From the NCBI RefSeq assembly GCF_900099965.1, contig NZ_FNDJ01000029.1:65990-129989 (forward strand): 64,000 bases of DNA, read 5' to 3'. Source of the stretch: Nonomuraea jiangxiensis. GTDB taxonomy: Bacteria > Actinomycetota > Actinomycetes > Streptosporangiales > Streptosporangiaceae. Both the position numbers and the translations under genes were made by a program. Shown here in pieces: positions 57,762 through 64,000 of this stretch (positions are counted from its first letter, which is position 1; every line of letters starts with the position of its first letter). The notes under the pieces were generated by a model, which saw nothing but the letters and a program-made list of their open reading frames with translations, did no database searches and was not told the origin of the DNA.

Positions 57762-58636
57762 GCTCCGCCGCGCTGCCGCGGAGCTTCTTCGACCGGCCGT
57801 CGCACGAGGTGGCGCCCGACCTGCTCGGGCGCGTGCTCGTGCACGGCAGCGCGGATGGCCTGGTCGCCGTACGCCTGACCGAAGTCGAGGCGTACGGCGG
57901 CCCCGGCGAGGACCCGGCCGCCCACACCTACCGGGGCAGGACGCCGCGCAACGCGGTCATGTTCGGCCCGCCGGGCCACCTGTACGTGTACTTCACCTAC
58001 GGCATGCACTTCTGCGCGAACCTGGTGTGCCTGCCCGAGGGCTTCGGCTCCGCCGTGCTGCTGCGGGCGGGCGAGGTGGTGGCTGGCGTCGAGCAGGCCC
58101 GCGCGCGGCGCTCCGGCCGCAGGCCGTCCGTGAACGGCGAGCCGCCCGCGAATCCCGAGCACGCCGGGGACGGCGAGCCGCCCGCGGACCGCAAGCAGGG
58201 CGGGGACGGCGAGCCGTCCGCGAAGCGCAAGCAGGCTGGGGACGGTGAGCCGTCCGCGAAGCGCAAGCCGCTCGCGGACCGGGACCTCGCCCGCGGGCCC
58301 GCCAGGCTCGCCGTCGCGCTGGGCCTGCTGCGCGAGCACAACGGCCTGGACGCGATCGGCGAGGCCGCCCCGGTGCCGCCCGGCGGCCCGTCGGGGCCGT
58401 TCGCCCCCGACCGCCGGCTGACCGGAGTGCCGCACGGCTCGGCCGTCCTGCTGGAAGGCTGTCCGGTGGACGCCGCCCTGATCAGGTCAGGCCCCCGCAC
58501 CGGGGTGTCGACGGCCAGGGAGACGCCGTGGCGGTTCTGGATCGACGGCGACCCGACCGTCTCGCCGTACCGGGCTCACGTGCCGCGCCGCCGCAACGCC
58601 GCGGCCACCTCCGTCGGCGAGGTGCCCAGGTCGTGA
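57743..58636 (+). CDS. 3-methyladenine DNA glycosylase (AAG/MPG type) with internal repeat insert
   Basis: A 297-residue alkyladenine DNA glycosylase that removes damaged purines. SFFDRPSHEVAPDLLGRVLV opens the fold, the catalytic Glu is in LTEVEAYGGPGEDPAAH, RTPRNAVMFGPPGHLYVYFTYGMHFCANLV is the DNA-binding core, and DLARGPARLAVALGL and TPWRFWIDGDPTVSPYR are the C-terminal blocks. Between RARRSGRRPS and DRDLARGPARLA lies a ~48-residue charged repeat insert absent from ordinary family members. The start overlaps argH by 19 bases. The 3' end overlaps the convergent PH-domain gene by 61 bases. Confidence 0.92.
   Translation: MGCGELSSAALPRSFFDRPSHEVAPDLLGRVLVHGSADGLVAVRLTEVEAYGGPGEDPAAHTYRGRTPRNAVMFGPPGHLYVYFTYGMHFCANLVCLPEGFGSAVLLRAGEVVAGVEQARARRSGRRPSVNGEPPANPEHAGDGEPPADRKQGGDGEPSAKRKQAGDGEPSAKRKPLADRDLARGPARLAVALGLLREHNGLDAIGEAAPVPPGGPSGPFAPDRRLTGVPHGSAVLLEGCPVDAALIRSGPRTGVSTARETPWRFWIDGDPTVSPYRAHVPRRRNAAATSVGEVPRS
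58130..58273 (+). repeat. Four 36-bp tandem repeats inside the DNA glycosylase gene
   Basis: Four in-frame 36-base units (58130, 58166, 58202, 58238) encode VNGEPPANPEHA, GDGEPPADRKQG, GDGEPSAKRKQA and GDGEPSAKRKPL. Units 2-4 are nearly identical in DNA, so the expansion is recent. It falls in a surface loop between two conserved blocks and adds a flexible, charged stretch. Confidence 0.9.
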
Positions 58637-58977
58637 GGGCTGAAGATGTGCAGGTTGTCGCCGGTGTCGATCTCCAGCATCTCGCTGCGCAGCCCCCACC
58701 TCCTGCGTACGTCGACCTTGATGTCCCAGATCGCGTCCCACGGCACGTGCCGCCGGCTCGCGAACCCGTGCACCACAGTGATGCCGCTCTCGTCGGCGGC
58801 CAGGCGTACCGGGGCCAGGACGTCCCGCAGCCCCATCGCGCCGACCAGCACGACGGCGGGCACGGCAAGGATCACCCCGCGGGTGTCCCCCTCGAACCAC
58901 CAGTAAATGCCGAGCCCGGCACATGCCAGAGCCCCTAAGATCTTGAAAACGGCCAGCTCGCGACGGACCCTCCACAT
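58576..58977 (-). CDS. PH-domain (bPH) membrane-anchored protein
   Basis: A 133-residue protein with two hydrophobic segments near the N-terminus (KILGALACAGLGIYWWF, GVILAVPAVVLVGAMGL) followed by a small bacterial PH-like domain (VRLAADESGITVVHGFASRRHVPWDAIWDIKVDVRRRWGLRSEMLEIDTGDNLHIFS). The Trp in the VPWDAIWDI turn is typical of this actinomycete family (once called low-molecular-weight antigen 6). The ATG at 58977 is preferred; a GTG two codons upstream is possible. Its last 61 bases overlap the end of the DNA glycosylase gene on the other strand. Confidence 0.82.
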   Translation of the reverse strand: MWRVRRELAVFKILGALACAGLGIYWWFEGDTRGVILAVPAVVLVGAMGLRDVLAPVRLAADESGITVVHGFASRRHVPWDAIWDIKVDVRRRWGLRSEMLEIDTGDNLHIFSPHDLGTSPTEVAAALRRRGT

Positions 58978-59126
58978 GGACACTGAGGGTATCCAACCGG
59001 ACGTTCCAAGTGGCGCGCATGCGCACCGATCGGGCAGGCTGGACACACCGTCGGGACGACGTCCGCACCACATGTCGTCCCGGCCTCAGGAGCACCGTCA
59101 TTCCGACCCAGGGAAGCCAGATCATC

Positions 59127-60392
59127 GTGACCGACATCCTTGACGACCTCGCGTGGCGAGGCCTGATCGCCCAATCCACCGACATCGACGCGCTGCGCGC
59201 GTCCATGGCCAAGGGGCCGATCACGCTCTATTGCGGTTTCGACCCGACCGCGCCGTCACTGCATGTCGGTCACTTCGTGCCACTGCTCACGCTGCGCCGC
59301 TTCCAGCTGGCCGGGCACCGCCCGATCGGCCTGGTCGGCGGTGCCACCGGCTTGATCGGCGACCCGAGCGGGCGCAACACCGAGCGCTCGCTCAACTCCA
59401 GCGAGGTCGTCGCCGGCTGGGTGGAGCGCCTGCGCGGCCAGGTCGGGCGCTTCCTGGACTTCGACGCCGAGCCCGACCCGGCGCTCATGGTCAGCAACCT
59501 TGACTGGACCGGCGAACTGTCCGCCATCGGCTTCCTGCGCGACATCGGCAAGCACTTCCCCGTCAACCGCATGCTGTCCAGGGAGGCGGTCTCCGCCCGG
59601 CTGGCGGGGGAGGGGCTGAGCTACACCGAGTTCAGCTACCAGATCCTGCAGGCCTACGACTACCTGGAGCTGTTCCGGCGCTACAACTGCACGCTGCAGA
59701 TCGGCGGCAGCGACCAGTGGGGCAACATCACCGCCGGCGCCGACCTGGTCCGCCGCATCGAGGGCGCGCACGTCCACGCGCTCACGCTGCCGCTGATCAT
59801 GAAGGCGGACGGCACCAAGTTCGGCAAGTCCGCGGGCGGCTCCCTCTGGCTCGACCCGGAGATGACCTCGCCGTACGCCTTCTACCAGTACTTCCTCAAC
59901 ACCGACGACCGCGACGTGGTCCACTACCTCAAGGTGTTCACGTTCCGGAGCCGCGAGGAGATCGAGGAGATGGAGAAGGCCGTCGCCGAGCGGCCCTTCG
60001 CCCGGGAGGCGCAGCGCGCGCTGGCCGAGGAGCTCACCGAACTGTTGCACGGCAAGGCCGAACTGGACGCGGTCGTGGCGGCGTCGAAGGCCCTGTTCGG
60101 GCAGGGAACCCTGGAGGAGCTGCCGCCCGCCACGCTGGCGGCCGCGCTCGCCGAGGTGCCCAAGGCCACCGTGCCCGCGCTGGGCACGCCGTTCGTCGAC
60201 CTACTGGCCGACAGCGGGCTGGTGGAGTCGAAGTCGGCGGCCAGGCGGGCGGTGAAGGAGGGCGGCGCGTACCTCAACAACGTCAAGATCACCGACGAGG
60301 CGTACGTGCCGACCGCTGATGACCTGCTGGCTGGGCGGTTCATGGTGCTGCGGCGCGGCAAGAAGTCGATCGGCGGGGTCGAGGTCGGCTGA
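59127..60392 (+). CDS. tyrS: Tyrosine-tRNA ligase
   Basis: A 421-residue class I synthetase. The HIGH-type motif is HVGH (46-49) and the KMSKS-type loop is KFGKS (231-235). YCGFDPTAPSLH, QILQAYDYLELF and GGSDQWGNITAG are tyrosine-specific blocks, and a C-terminal S4 domain (SKSAARRAVKEGGAYLNNVKI) binds tRNA. The start is a GTG at 59127, with GGGAAG upstream and the normal N-terminal length (VTDILDDLAWRGLIAQ). The longer open frame upstream is not family-like. Confidence 0.96.
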   Translation: MTDILDDLAWRGLIAQSTDIDALRASMAKGPITLYCGFDPTAPSLHVGHFVPLLTLRRFQLAGHRPIGLVGGATGLIGDPSGRNTERSLNSSEVVAGWVERLRGQVGRFLDFDAEPDPALMVSNLDWTGELSAIGFLRDIGKHFPVNRMLSREAVSARLAGEGLSYTEFSYQILQAYDYLELFRRYNCTLQIGGSDQWGNITAGADLVRRIEGAHVHALTLPLIMKADGTKFGKSAGGSLWLDPEMTSPYAFYQYFLNTDDRDVVHYLKVFTFRSREEIEEMEKAVAERPFAREAQRALAEELTELLHGKAELDAVVAASKALFGQGTLEELPPATLAAALAEVPKATVPALGTPFVDLLADSGLVESKSAARRAVKEGGAYLNNVKITDEAYVPTADDLLAGRFMVLRRGKKSIGGVEVG

Positions 60393-60409
60393 CCGGCCTG
60401 CCTTGCGGG

Positions 60410-60440
60410 GCGGGCCTTTCCGGGGTTACGGGAGGCCCGC
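60410..60440 (+). terminator. Terminator after tyrS
   Basis: GCGGGCCT (60410-60417) pairs with AGGCCCGC (60433-60440), followed by TTCT, 17 bases beyond the tyrS stop. Confidence 0.7.
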
Positions 60441-60474
60441 TTCTGCCGGCCTGACCAGGGCTTAGTCGTTGGGT

Positions 60475-60594
60475 GGTCACGGCCGGGTGGTCACGGGCGT
60501 GTGCCCCCGGTCACGGGCGGGTGAGGTCGGGTGGTCACGGTCTGGTGGTTCACGGGCGGGTGGTTACGGGTGGGTGTCCCGGTCACGGGCGGGT
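60475..60594. repeat. Cluster of GGTCACGG/GGGTG short repeats
   Basis: GGTCACGG occurs at 60475, 60489, 60509, 60533 and 60581, with variants GGTTCACGG and GGTTACGG between them, interleaved with GGGTG and GCGGGTG. Spacing is irregular (14-24 bases) and the last copy covers the stop codon of the glycosyltransferase. It is not a CRISPR array: repeats are too short and unequally spaced. It may come from replication slippage. Confidence 0.75.
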
Positions 60595-62034
60595 GAAGAG
60601 CGCCACCGTCAGGCCCGGCAGGTCCCCGGAGTGCTTGGCCGAGCTGAGCTCGAACCCGGCCTGCTCCACCGCGGCGACCCGCGGTAACCCGTCGCCCTCC
60701 AGCCCCGACTGCTTCGTCCCGCGCCAGACCACCCAGACCCGTTCCCGTCCCTTCAGCGCCGCGGAGACATCCTGCCGCTCCGGGTAACCGAACCCATCCG
60801 GCTCGGGCACGTCACCCGATTTGAGGACATCGACGGGCATCAAGGAGTCCGCGTAGTACTCGAACCCGGAGCGCAGCTGGCTCTGCCCGTACACGATCGC
60901 GTCGTCGGGTTCGGCCTTGACCACGCGCAACGCCCACGGGATGTTCTCGAAGCGACCGTTCTCCTCGCGTATCTCCACGTGCTCCGGGAACGCCAGCGCG
61001 CACCCGAGCACCACGACCGCCACCCCCGCCACGATCTGGAACCGGGGCAGGCTCGCCACGGCCACCCCTGCCAGCAGAGCCAGCGCCGGCGCCGTCACGA
61101 ACAGGTAACGATCCACATAGACCGGCGTCACCAGCAAGGACACGGCGAGCAGCAGCACCGGAGGCAACACCAGCCACCCCGCCAACACCAGCCCCCACAC
61201 CCTGCCCGGTGTCCTGCGCGACGCCGTCCACAACAGCGCCACCCCCGCCAGCGCGATGGCGAACAGCACCACCCCGAGCCCGGTGGCCCCCGCCGCCATC
61301 TTGGGGAACTTCAGCCAGACCTCCGGCCCCCGCTGAGGGATCCAGCTGATCGCGTGCCGTTCCCCGTACCCGACCAGTCCCAGCACCGCGGCCGGTACGC
61401 AGCCCACCGCGAGCGCCGCGAACATGCGCACCAGCCACGCCCGGCGTGCCAGCAGCAGCTGAGCGGGAAGCACGAGCACCGCGAACAGGTGCGTCGAGCA
61501 CACGAGCGCGACCGCCACCCCGTAGACCACCCAGCGCCGGCCCTCCGGGCGCTCGATCGCGCGGTGCAACGCCCAGAACGAGAACACGACCGCGGCGGCG
61601 GCAAAGGCATAAGACCGGGCGAAAGCCCCGTAATACGACACCGACGGCAGGATCGCGAAGACACCCGCGGCGATCACCCCGGCCCGCACACTGTGCAGCC
61701 GCCTCCCCAGATCCACCAGGAACCAGGCCGCCACGCCGATCGCCACCGCTGACGGCAGCCGCAACCACAACTCGGCCGTGCCCAGCTTCATCCAGAAGTG
61801 CATGAAGAGGTAGTACGGGAGGAAGTGACCGTCGATGTGCCGGGCCAGCTCCCACATTCCGGCCAGTGAACGGGAGGCGGCGCTGATGGTCGCCAGCTCA
61901 TCGCCGTTCAGGGTGGCGGAGCCCGTTCCGGTGAACGCCGCCGCACCGGCCAGCAACCCCATCCACCAGGGGGTTGACGTGCGGAGACGTGCTGCTGGGC
62001 GCGTTGGGGGTGCCAGTGTGGCGGCAGTGGTCAC
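60583..62034 (-). CDS. GT39/PMT-like membrane glycosyltransferase
   Basis: A 483-residue integral membrane protein of the GT-C superfamily (ArnT/PMT-like, DPM-sugar users). The first membrane segment is followed by LNGDELATIS, the extracytoplasmic acidic motif used in catalysis. ARHIDGHFLPYYLFMHFWMKL, LWLRLPSAVAIGVAAW, SYYGAFARSYAFAAAAVVF and about ten further hydrophobic segments fit the family, and a soluble C-terminal domain (ENIPWALRVVKAEPDDAIVYGQS) ends it. The GTG at 62034 is the first start close to the fold. Earlier in-frame codons give a Cys- and Pro-rich stretch that looks non-coding. The acceptor is unknown. Confidence 0.82.
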   Translation of the reverse strand: MTTAATLAPPTRPAARLRTSTPWWMGLLAGAAAFTGTGSATLNGDELATISAASRSLAGMWELARHIDGHFLPYYLFMHFWMKLGTAELWLRLPSAVAIGVAAWFLVDLGRRLHSVRAGVIAAGVFAILPSVSYYGAFARSYAFAAAAVVFSFWALHRAIERPEGRRWVVYGVAVALVCSTHLFAVLVLPAQLLLARRAWLVRMFAALAVGCVPAAVLGLVGYGERHAISWIPQRGPEVWLKFPKMAAGATGLGVVLFAIALAGVALLWTASRRTPGRVWGLVLAGWLVLPPVLLLAVSLLVTPVYVDRYLFVTAPALALLAGVAVASLPRFQIVAGVAVVVLGCALAFPEHVEIREENGRFENIPWALRVVKAEPDDAIVYGQSQLRSGFEYYADSLMPVDVLKSGDVPEPDGFGYPERQDVSAALKGRERVWVVWRGTKQSGLEGDGLPRVAAVEQAGFELSSAKHSGDLPGLTVALFTRP

Positions 62035-62362
62035 CGGGGCAGGATACGCGGCATATGGGCTGGAGCATGGCGTTCCGGCTTGTGAGGTTGCCGTGCGGGT
62101 GCATGGGTGGTGTTGCACCCCCATACGGAACGATGCCGGCACCCGCTCCTCAGGCACCTTCACCTAACACGCTCCGACAGTGCGAGCGCCTCCGCCCACC
62201 CACCGCCGCACGCTCCAACCGCAGGGCCGTAGGTGCTTTCACGTCACTGCCCGTGCGACTCACGTGTGTGGACGTGCGACTCACTTCACCGGCTTTGCGG
62301 TCAAAGGGGAGGCGTACTTGCAGGGCCTTGCGCCTCATCCCAGCAGAATTGCGCGCGCCGGT
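62035..62362. other. Intergenic stretch, no gene seen
   Basis: 328 bases upstream of the GT39-like gene. Open frames here are low-complexity and without family features on either strand. The glycosyltransferase promoter should lie here, but I see no clear -35/-10 pair. Base composition is less GC-biased at third positions than in the flanking genes. Confidence 0.5.
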
Positions 62363-63141
62363 TCACAACGTCGTTGCATCGGGAGACGGGCCTGCGGATC
62401 GAGTCGCGCTGGCGTTGAGCACCCCAGCAGAGCCGCGAGAGTCGCGTCCTTGTGGTCGCGGTCCACGGTGGGTCGACCTGTACTCCGCAAGTGCGTCCAC
62501 CCGGTCGATCGCGTCCGGGCCGAGCATCCGGGAGATGGTGTCGCGGAGGACTTTGAAGTCGTGGCTGTGCACCGTCAGGCCCGCGTCGCGTGCCGCCTCC
62601 ACCAGCGCCTCGCGGCAGAGCCGCCTTCCGGGCCGTGCAGGAAGTGGTGCTTGCTGCCGGTATTGGTGCCTGCTCAGCACCGCGGCTAGGTCGTCGGGCA
62701 ACGTCATCCGACCCGAGCCGATCGCTCCCAGGTCAAGGGCGACCTCGACCACGTCGTGTCCCGTCTCGGCCAGTTCCCGCGCGTCCGAGCTGATGGCGTC
62801 GCATGCCGCCGTGCGCGCAAAGTGCTCCACCCTGTCGATCAGCCCTGCCGCCGCGCCGCCCCCCAGCCCGGCGGCCACCTGGTACCGCTGGTCGGGCAGC
62901 GAAAGATCGTCTGGTCGGGCAGCGAAGGACCGTCTGGGAGCGCCACCCGCTCGCGCCACAGCACTTGGGGAACCGGCGTTACCCCCACCCCCATCAGCAT
63001 CGCTAACCACAGTGGTTCTTCACCTCGAGCATGGCCGCCGTACCCAAGCTCGCTCACCTCCGTGTGGGTCAGCCGGATCGCAGATGTCGGCTTGGTAACG
63101 ATCCTCAGACCCACGCCGCCGAGCGCATGTCGCTGATCCAT
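62363..63141 (-). pseudogene. Unknown gene broken by a 23-bp tandem duplication
   Basis: Two minus-strand frames join into one if a single 23-base copy is removed. The first runs from MDQRHALGGVGLRIVTKP (ATG 63141, or GTG 63153) to LPDGPSLPDQ. The second continues RYQVAAGLGGGAAAGLIDRVEHFARTAACDAISSDA through GLTVHSHDFKVLRDTISRMLGPDAIDRVDALAEY to a stop at 62363. The duplication (62888-62910 and 62911-62933) shifts the frame at exactly this junction. The family is not recognised, and the last ~45 residues look poor, so a second lesion near the 3' end is possible. Confidence 0.65.
62888..62933. repeat. 23-bp tandem duplication
   Basis: Two adjacent copies, CTGGTCGGGCAGCGAA plus AGATCGT or GGACCGT, differing at two bases. 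Its length is not a multiple of three, so it shifts the reading frame of the surrounding gene. Confidence 0.95.
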
Positions 63142-63153
63142 CGACAACGGCAC

Positions 63154-63584
63154 GGCCCTGGGGGATGTCGACAGAGAATGCCAGACGCCTGATCAGGTAC
63201 GTTCCGAGATGATCTGGCGTGACTCCTCTGAGTGTGGCGGCATTCGTTCGCATTTGCCGATGAGGCCGGGGATCCCTGCTCCGCGCGGCCCTGGCGAGGC
63301 GATTTGACGTGTCGTGGATCGCGACCTAATCTTTCACTTCGCCCCGGGAGTGAGCCGGACGCCGGTCAGGCGGACGGGCCCAGGGGTGAGCCCCTTGAGA
63401 TGACGAGCCACTCGGCAGAGCCGCTTCGGCGTGCTTCCGCCTGAGTCATCTCGGAGCATGCCGAAGCCACCGGAAAATCGGTTGATTCGACAAGCCCCGG
63501 ATGTCACGGTAAGTTGTGAGGGTTGCCCCGGAACGGGGTGCACAATCCTAGTCAGTTTGGCCAGCTTGTGGCAAATCTCCGGAT
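63154..63584. other. Non-coding region upstream of the rRNA promoter
   Basis: No gene is supported on either strand. A hairpin is seen at 63526-63538 (CCCCG-GAA-CGGGG), nested in TTGTG (63514-63518) and CACAA (63541-63545). It could end transcription entering the rRNA operon from upstream. Sequence becomes AT-richer toward 63584. Confidence 0.5.
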
Positions 63585-63613
63585 TTGACGCAAGAACGGC
63601 AAATTGATAAGGT
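63585..63613 (+). promoter_or_regulatory. rRNA operon promoter
   Basis: TTGACG (63585-63590), a 17-base spacer and TAAGGT (63608-63613) match the strong vegetative promoter pattern of actinomycete rrn operons. A second, weaker CTGACA at 63621-63626 lies just downstream, consistent with tandem rrn promoters. Confidence 0.7.
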
Positions 63614-63682
63614 TACGGAGCTGACAAATACGCCTCCGAGTAAGGATCTACGGATTCTGACTAGGGTGTACGCGTCCGTTTC

Positions 63683-63752
63683 TTGAGAACTCAACAGTGT
63701 GTTAAAAGCCAGTGCATGTATGACACATGTATGACCCCGTCATTTTTGACGG
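63683..63752 (+). promoter_or_regulatory. rRNA leader with processing/antitermination elements
   Basis: TTGAG-AA-CTCAA (63683-63694), followed by CAGTGTG, is the conserved actinomycete rrn leader element that is part of the RNase III processing stem and antitermination region. A second hairpin, CCGTCA-TTTT-TGACGG, is at 63737-63752. Both precede the mature 16S end. Confidence 0.65.
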
Positions 63753-63790
63753 ATTCCTTTTTGAGGTTGGGATTTTCATCCCTCCAGACA

Positions 63791-64000
63791 TTGTTTGGAG
63801 AGTTTGATCCTGGCTCAGGACGAACGCTGGCGGCGTGCTTAACACATGCAAGTCGAGCGGAAAGGCCCTTCGGGGTACTCGAGCGGCGAACGGGTGAGTA
63901 ACACGTGAGCAACCTGCCCCTGACTCTGGGATAAGCCTGGGAAACCGGGTCTAATACCGGATATGACCGTCTCCGGCATCGGGTGACGGTGGAAAGATTT
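63791..64000 (+). rRNA. rrs: 16S ribosomal RNA, 5' part
   Basis: The 5' end TTGTTTGGAGAGTTTGATC is followed by the universal 27F site and the helices of the first ~210 bases, including GGACGAACGCTGGCGGCG and the CGGGTGAGTAACACGTGAG segment. The variable V1-V2 part (AAAGGCCCTTCGGGGTACTCGAGC) fits Streptosporangiaceae. The gene runs off the right edge. The mature 5' end is placed by analogy to other actinomycetes and may be off by a few bases. Confidence 0.97.

Noticed and set aside
60475..60594. Possible CRISPR-like array
   Set aside because: Repeats are 8-9 bases, spacing is irregular, there are no unique spacers of even size and no cas genes nearby.
62180..63100. Plus-strand open frames in the region before the rRNA operon
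   Set aside because: They are Pro- and Arg-rich with no motif. The minus-strand frames join into a coherent protein once the duplication is removed.
63020..63253. A 77-codon minus-strand frame (MRTNAATLRG...) upstream of the broken gene
   Set aside because: It is in a different frame from the restored gene and shows no family features; one more frameshift would be needed to join it.

Overview
The window is a chromosomal segment of a high-GC actinomycete. The start of a 16S rRNA gene at the right end, the arginine and rhamnose gene sets, and the many ATGA/GTGA stop-start overlaps point to the Streptosporangiaceae, possibly Nonomuraea. That genus call is a judgement from memory of 16S sequences, not a search result. 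There is no sign of a prophage, a CRISPR array, a tRNA gene or a large biosynthetic cluster.

Layout. 1-5.3 kb: the 3' part of pheT, then a threefold tandem array of Uma2-type nuclease genes with decaying satellite copies, then a metallophosphoesterase. 5.3-9.4 kb: an MFS exporter, a SnoaL-like protein with a small membrane protein, and an acyl-CoA synthetase. 9.4-14.3 kb: a secreted GH10-FnIII-CBM2 xylanase behind two perfect GAAA-N-TTTC palindromes, a VOC protein, and a DUF3598/nitrilase-like pair whose nitrilase has lost key catalytic residues. 14.3-23.4 kb: an EEP-family protein, a sugar ABC transporter with a divergent ROK regulator, a GntR regulator and a GH38 alpha-mannosidase. 23.6-32.8 kb: an alpha/beta hydrolase, then a peptide-type ABC transporter operon with anmK and a beta-lactamase-fold hydrolase inside it, divergent from a MurR/RpiR regulator. 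This looks like a muropeptide uptake and recycling locus. 32.8-36.7 kb: a sulfotransferase next to a Tat-exported sulfatase, a PGRP-type amidase and a degenerate NUDIX (DUF4916) protein. 36.7-42.0 kb: a Cys-type formate dehydrogenase operon (catalytic, FeS and NrfD subunits plus a coupled mini-protein). 42.1-50.3 kb: an L-rhamnose regulon (rhaB, LacI regulator, GH42, rhaM, rhaI, rhaD) with four copies of a TTAAAACG-type operator. 50.4-57.8 kb: argCJBDFRH without argG. 57.7-62.0 kb: a DNA glycosylase with an internal repeat expansion, a PH-domain protein, tyrS and a GT39-like membrane glycosyltransferase. 62.0-64.0 kb: a gene broken by a 23-bp duplication, then the rRNA promoter and leader and the first ~210 bases of 16S rRNA.

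The genes suggest a soil saprophyte that degrades xylan, mannosides and rhamnose-containing plant polymers, and that may recover peptidoglycan fragments. The most novel-looking locus is the MurR/peptide-ABC/AnmK/beta-lactamase-fold operon. The Uma2 triplication is the clearest case of recent local genome change.
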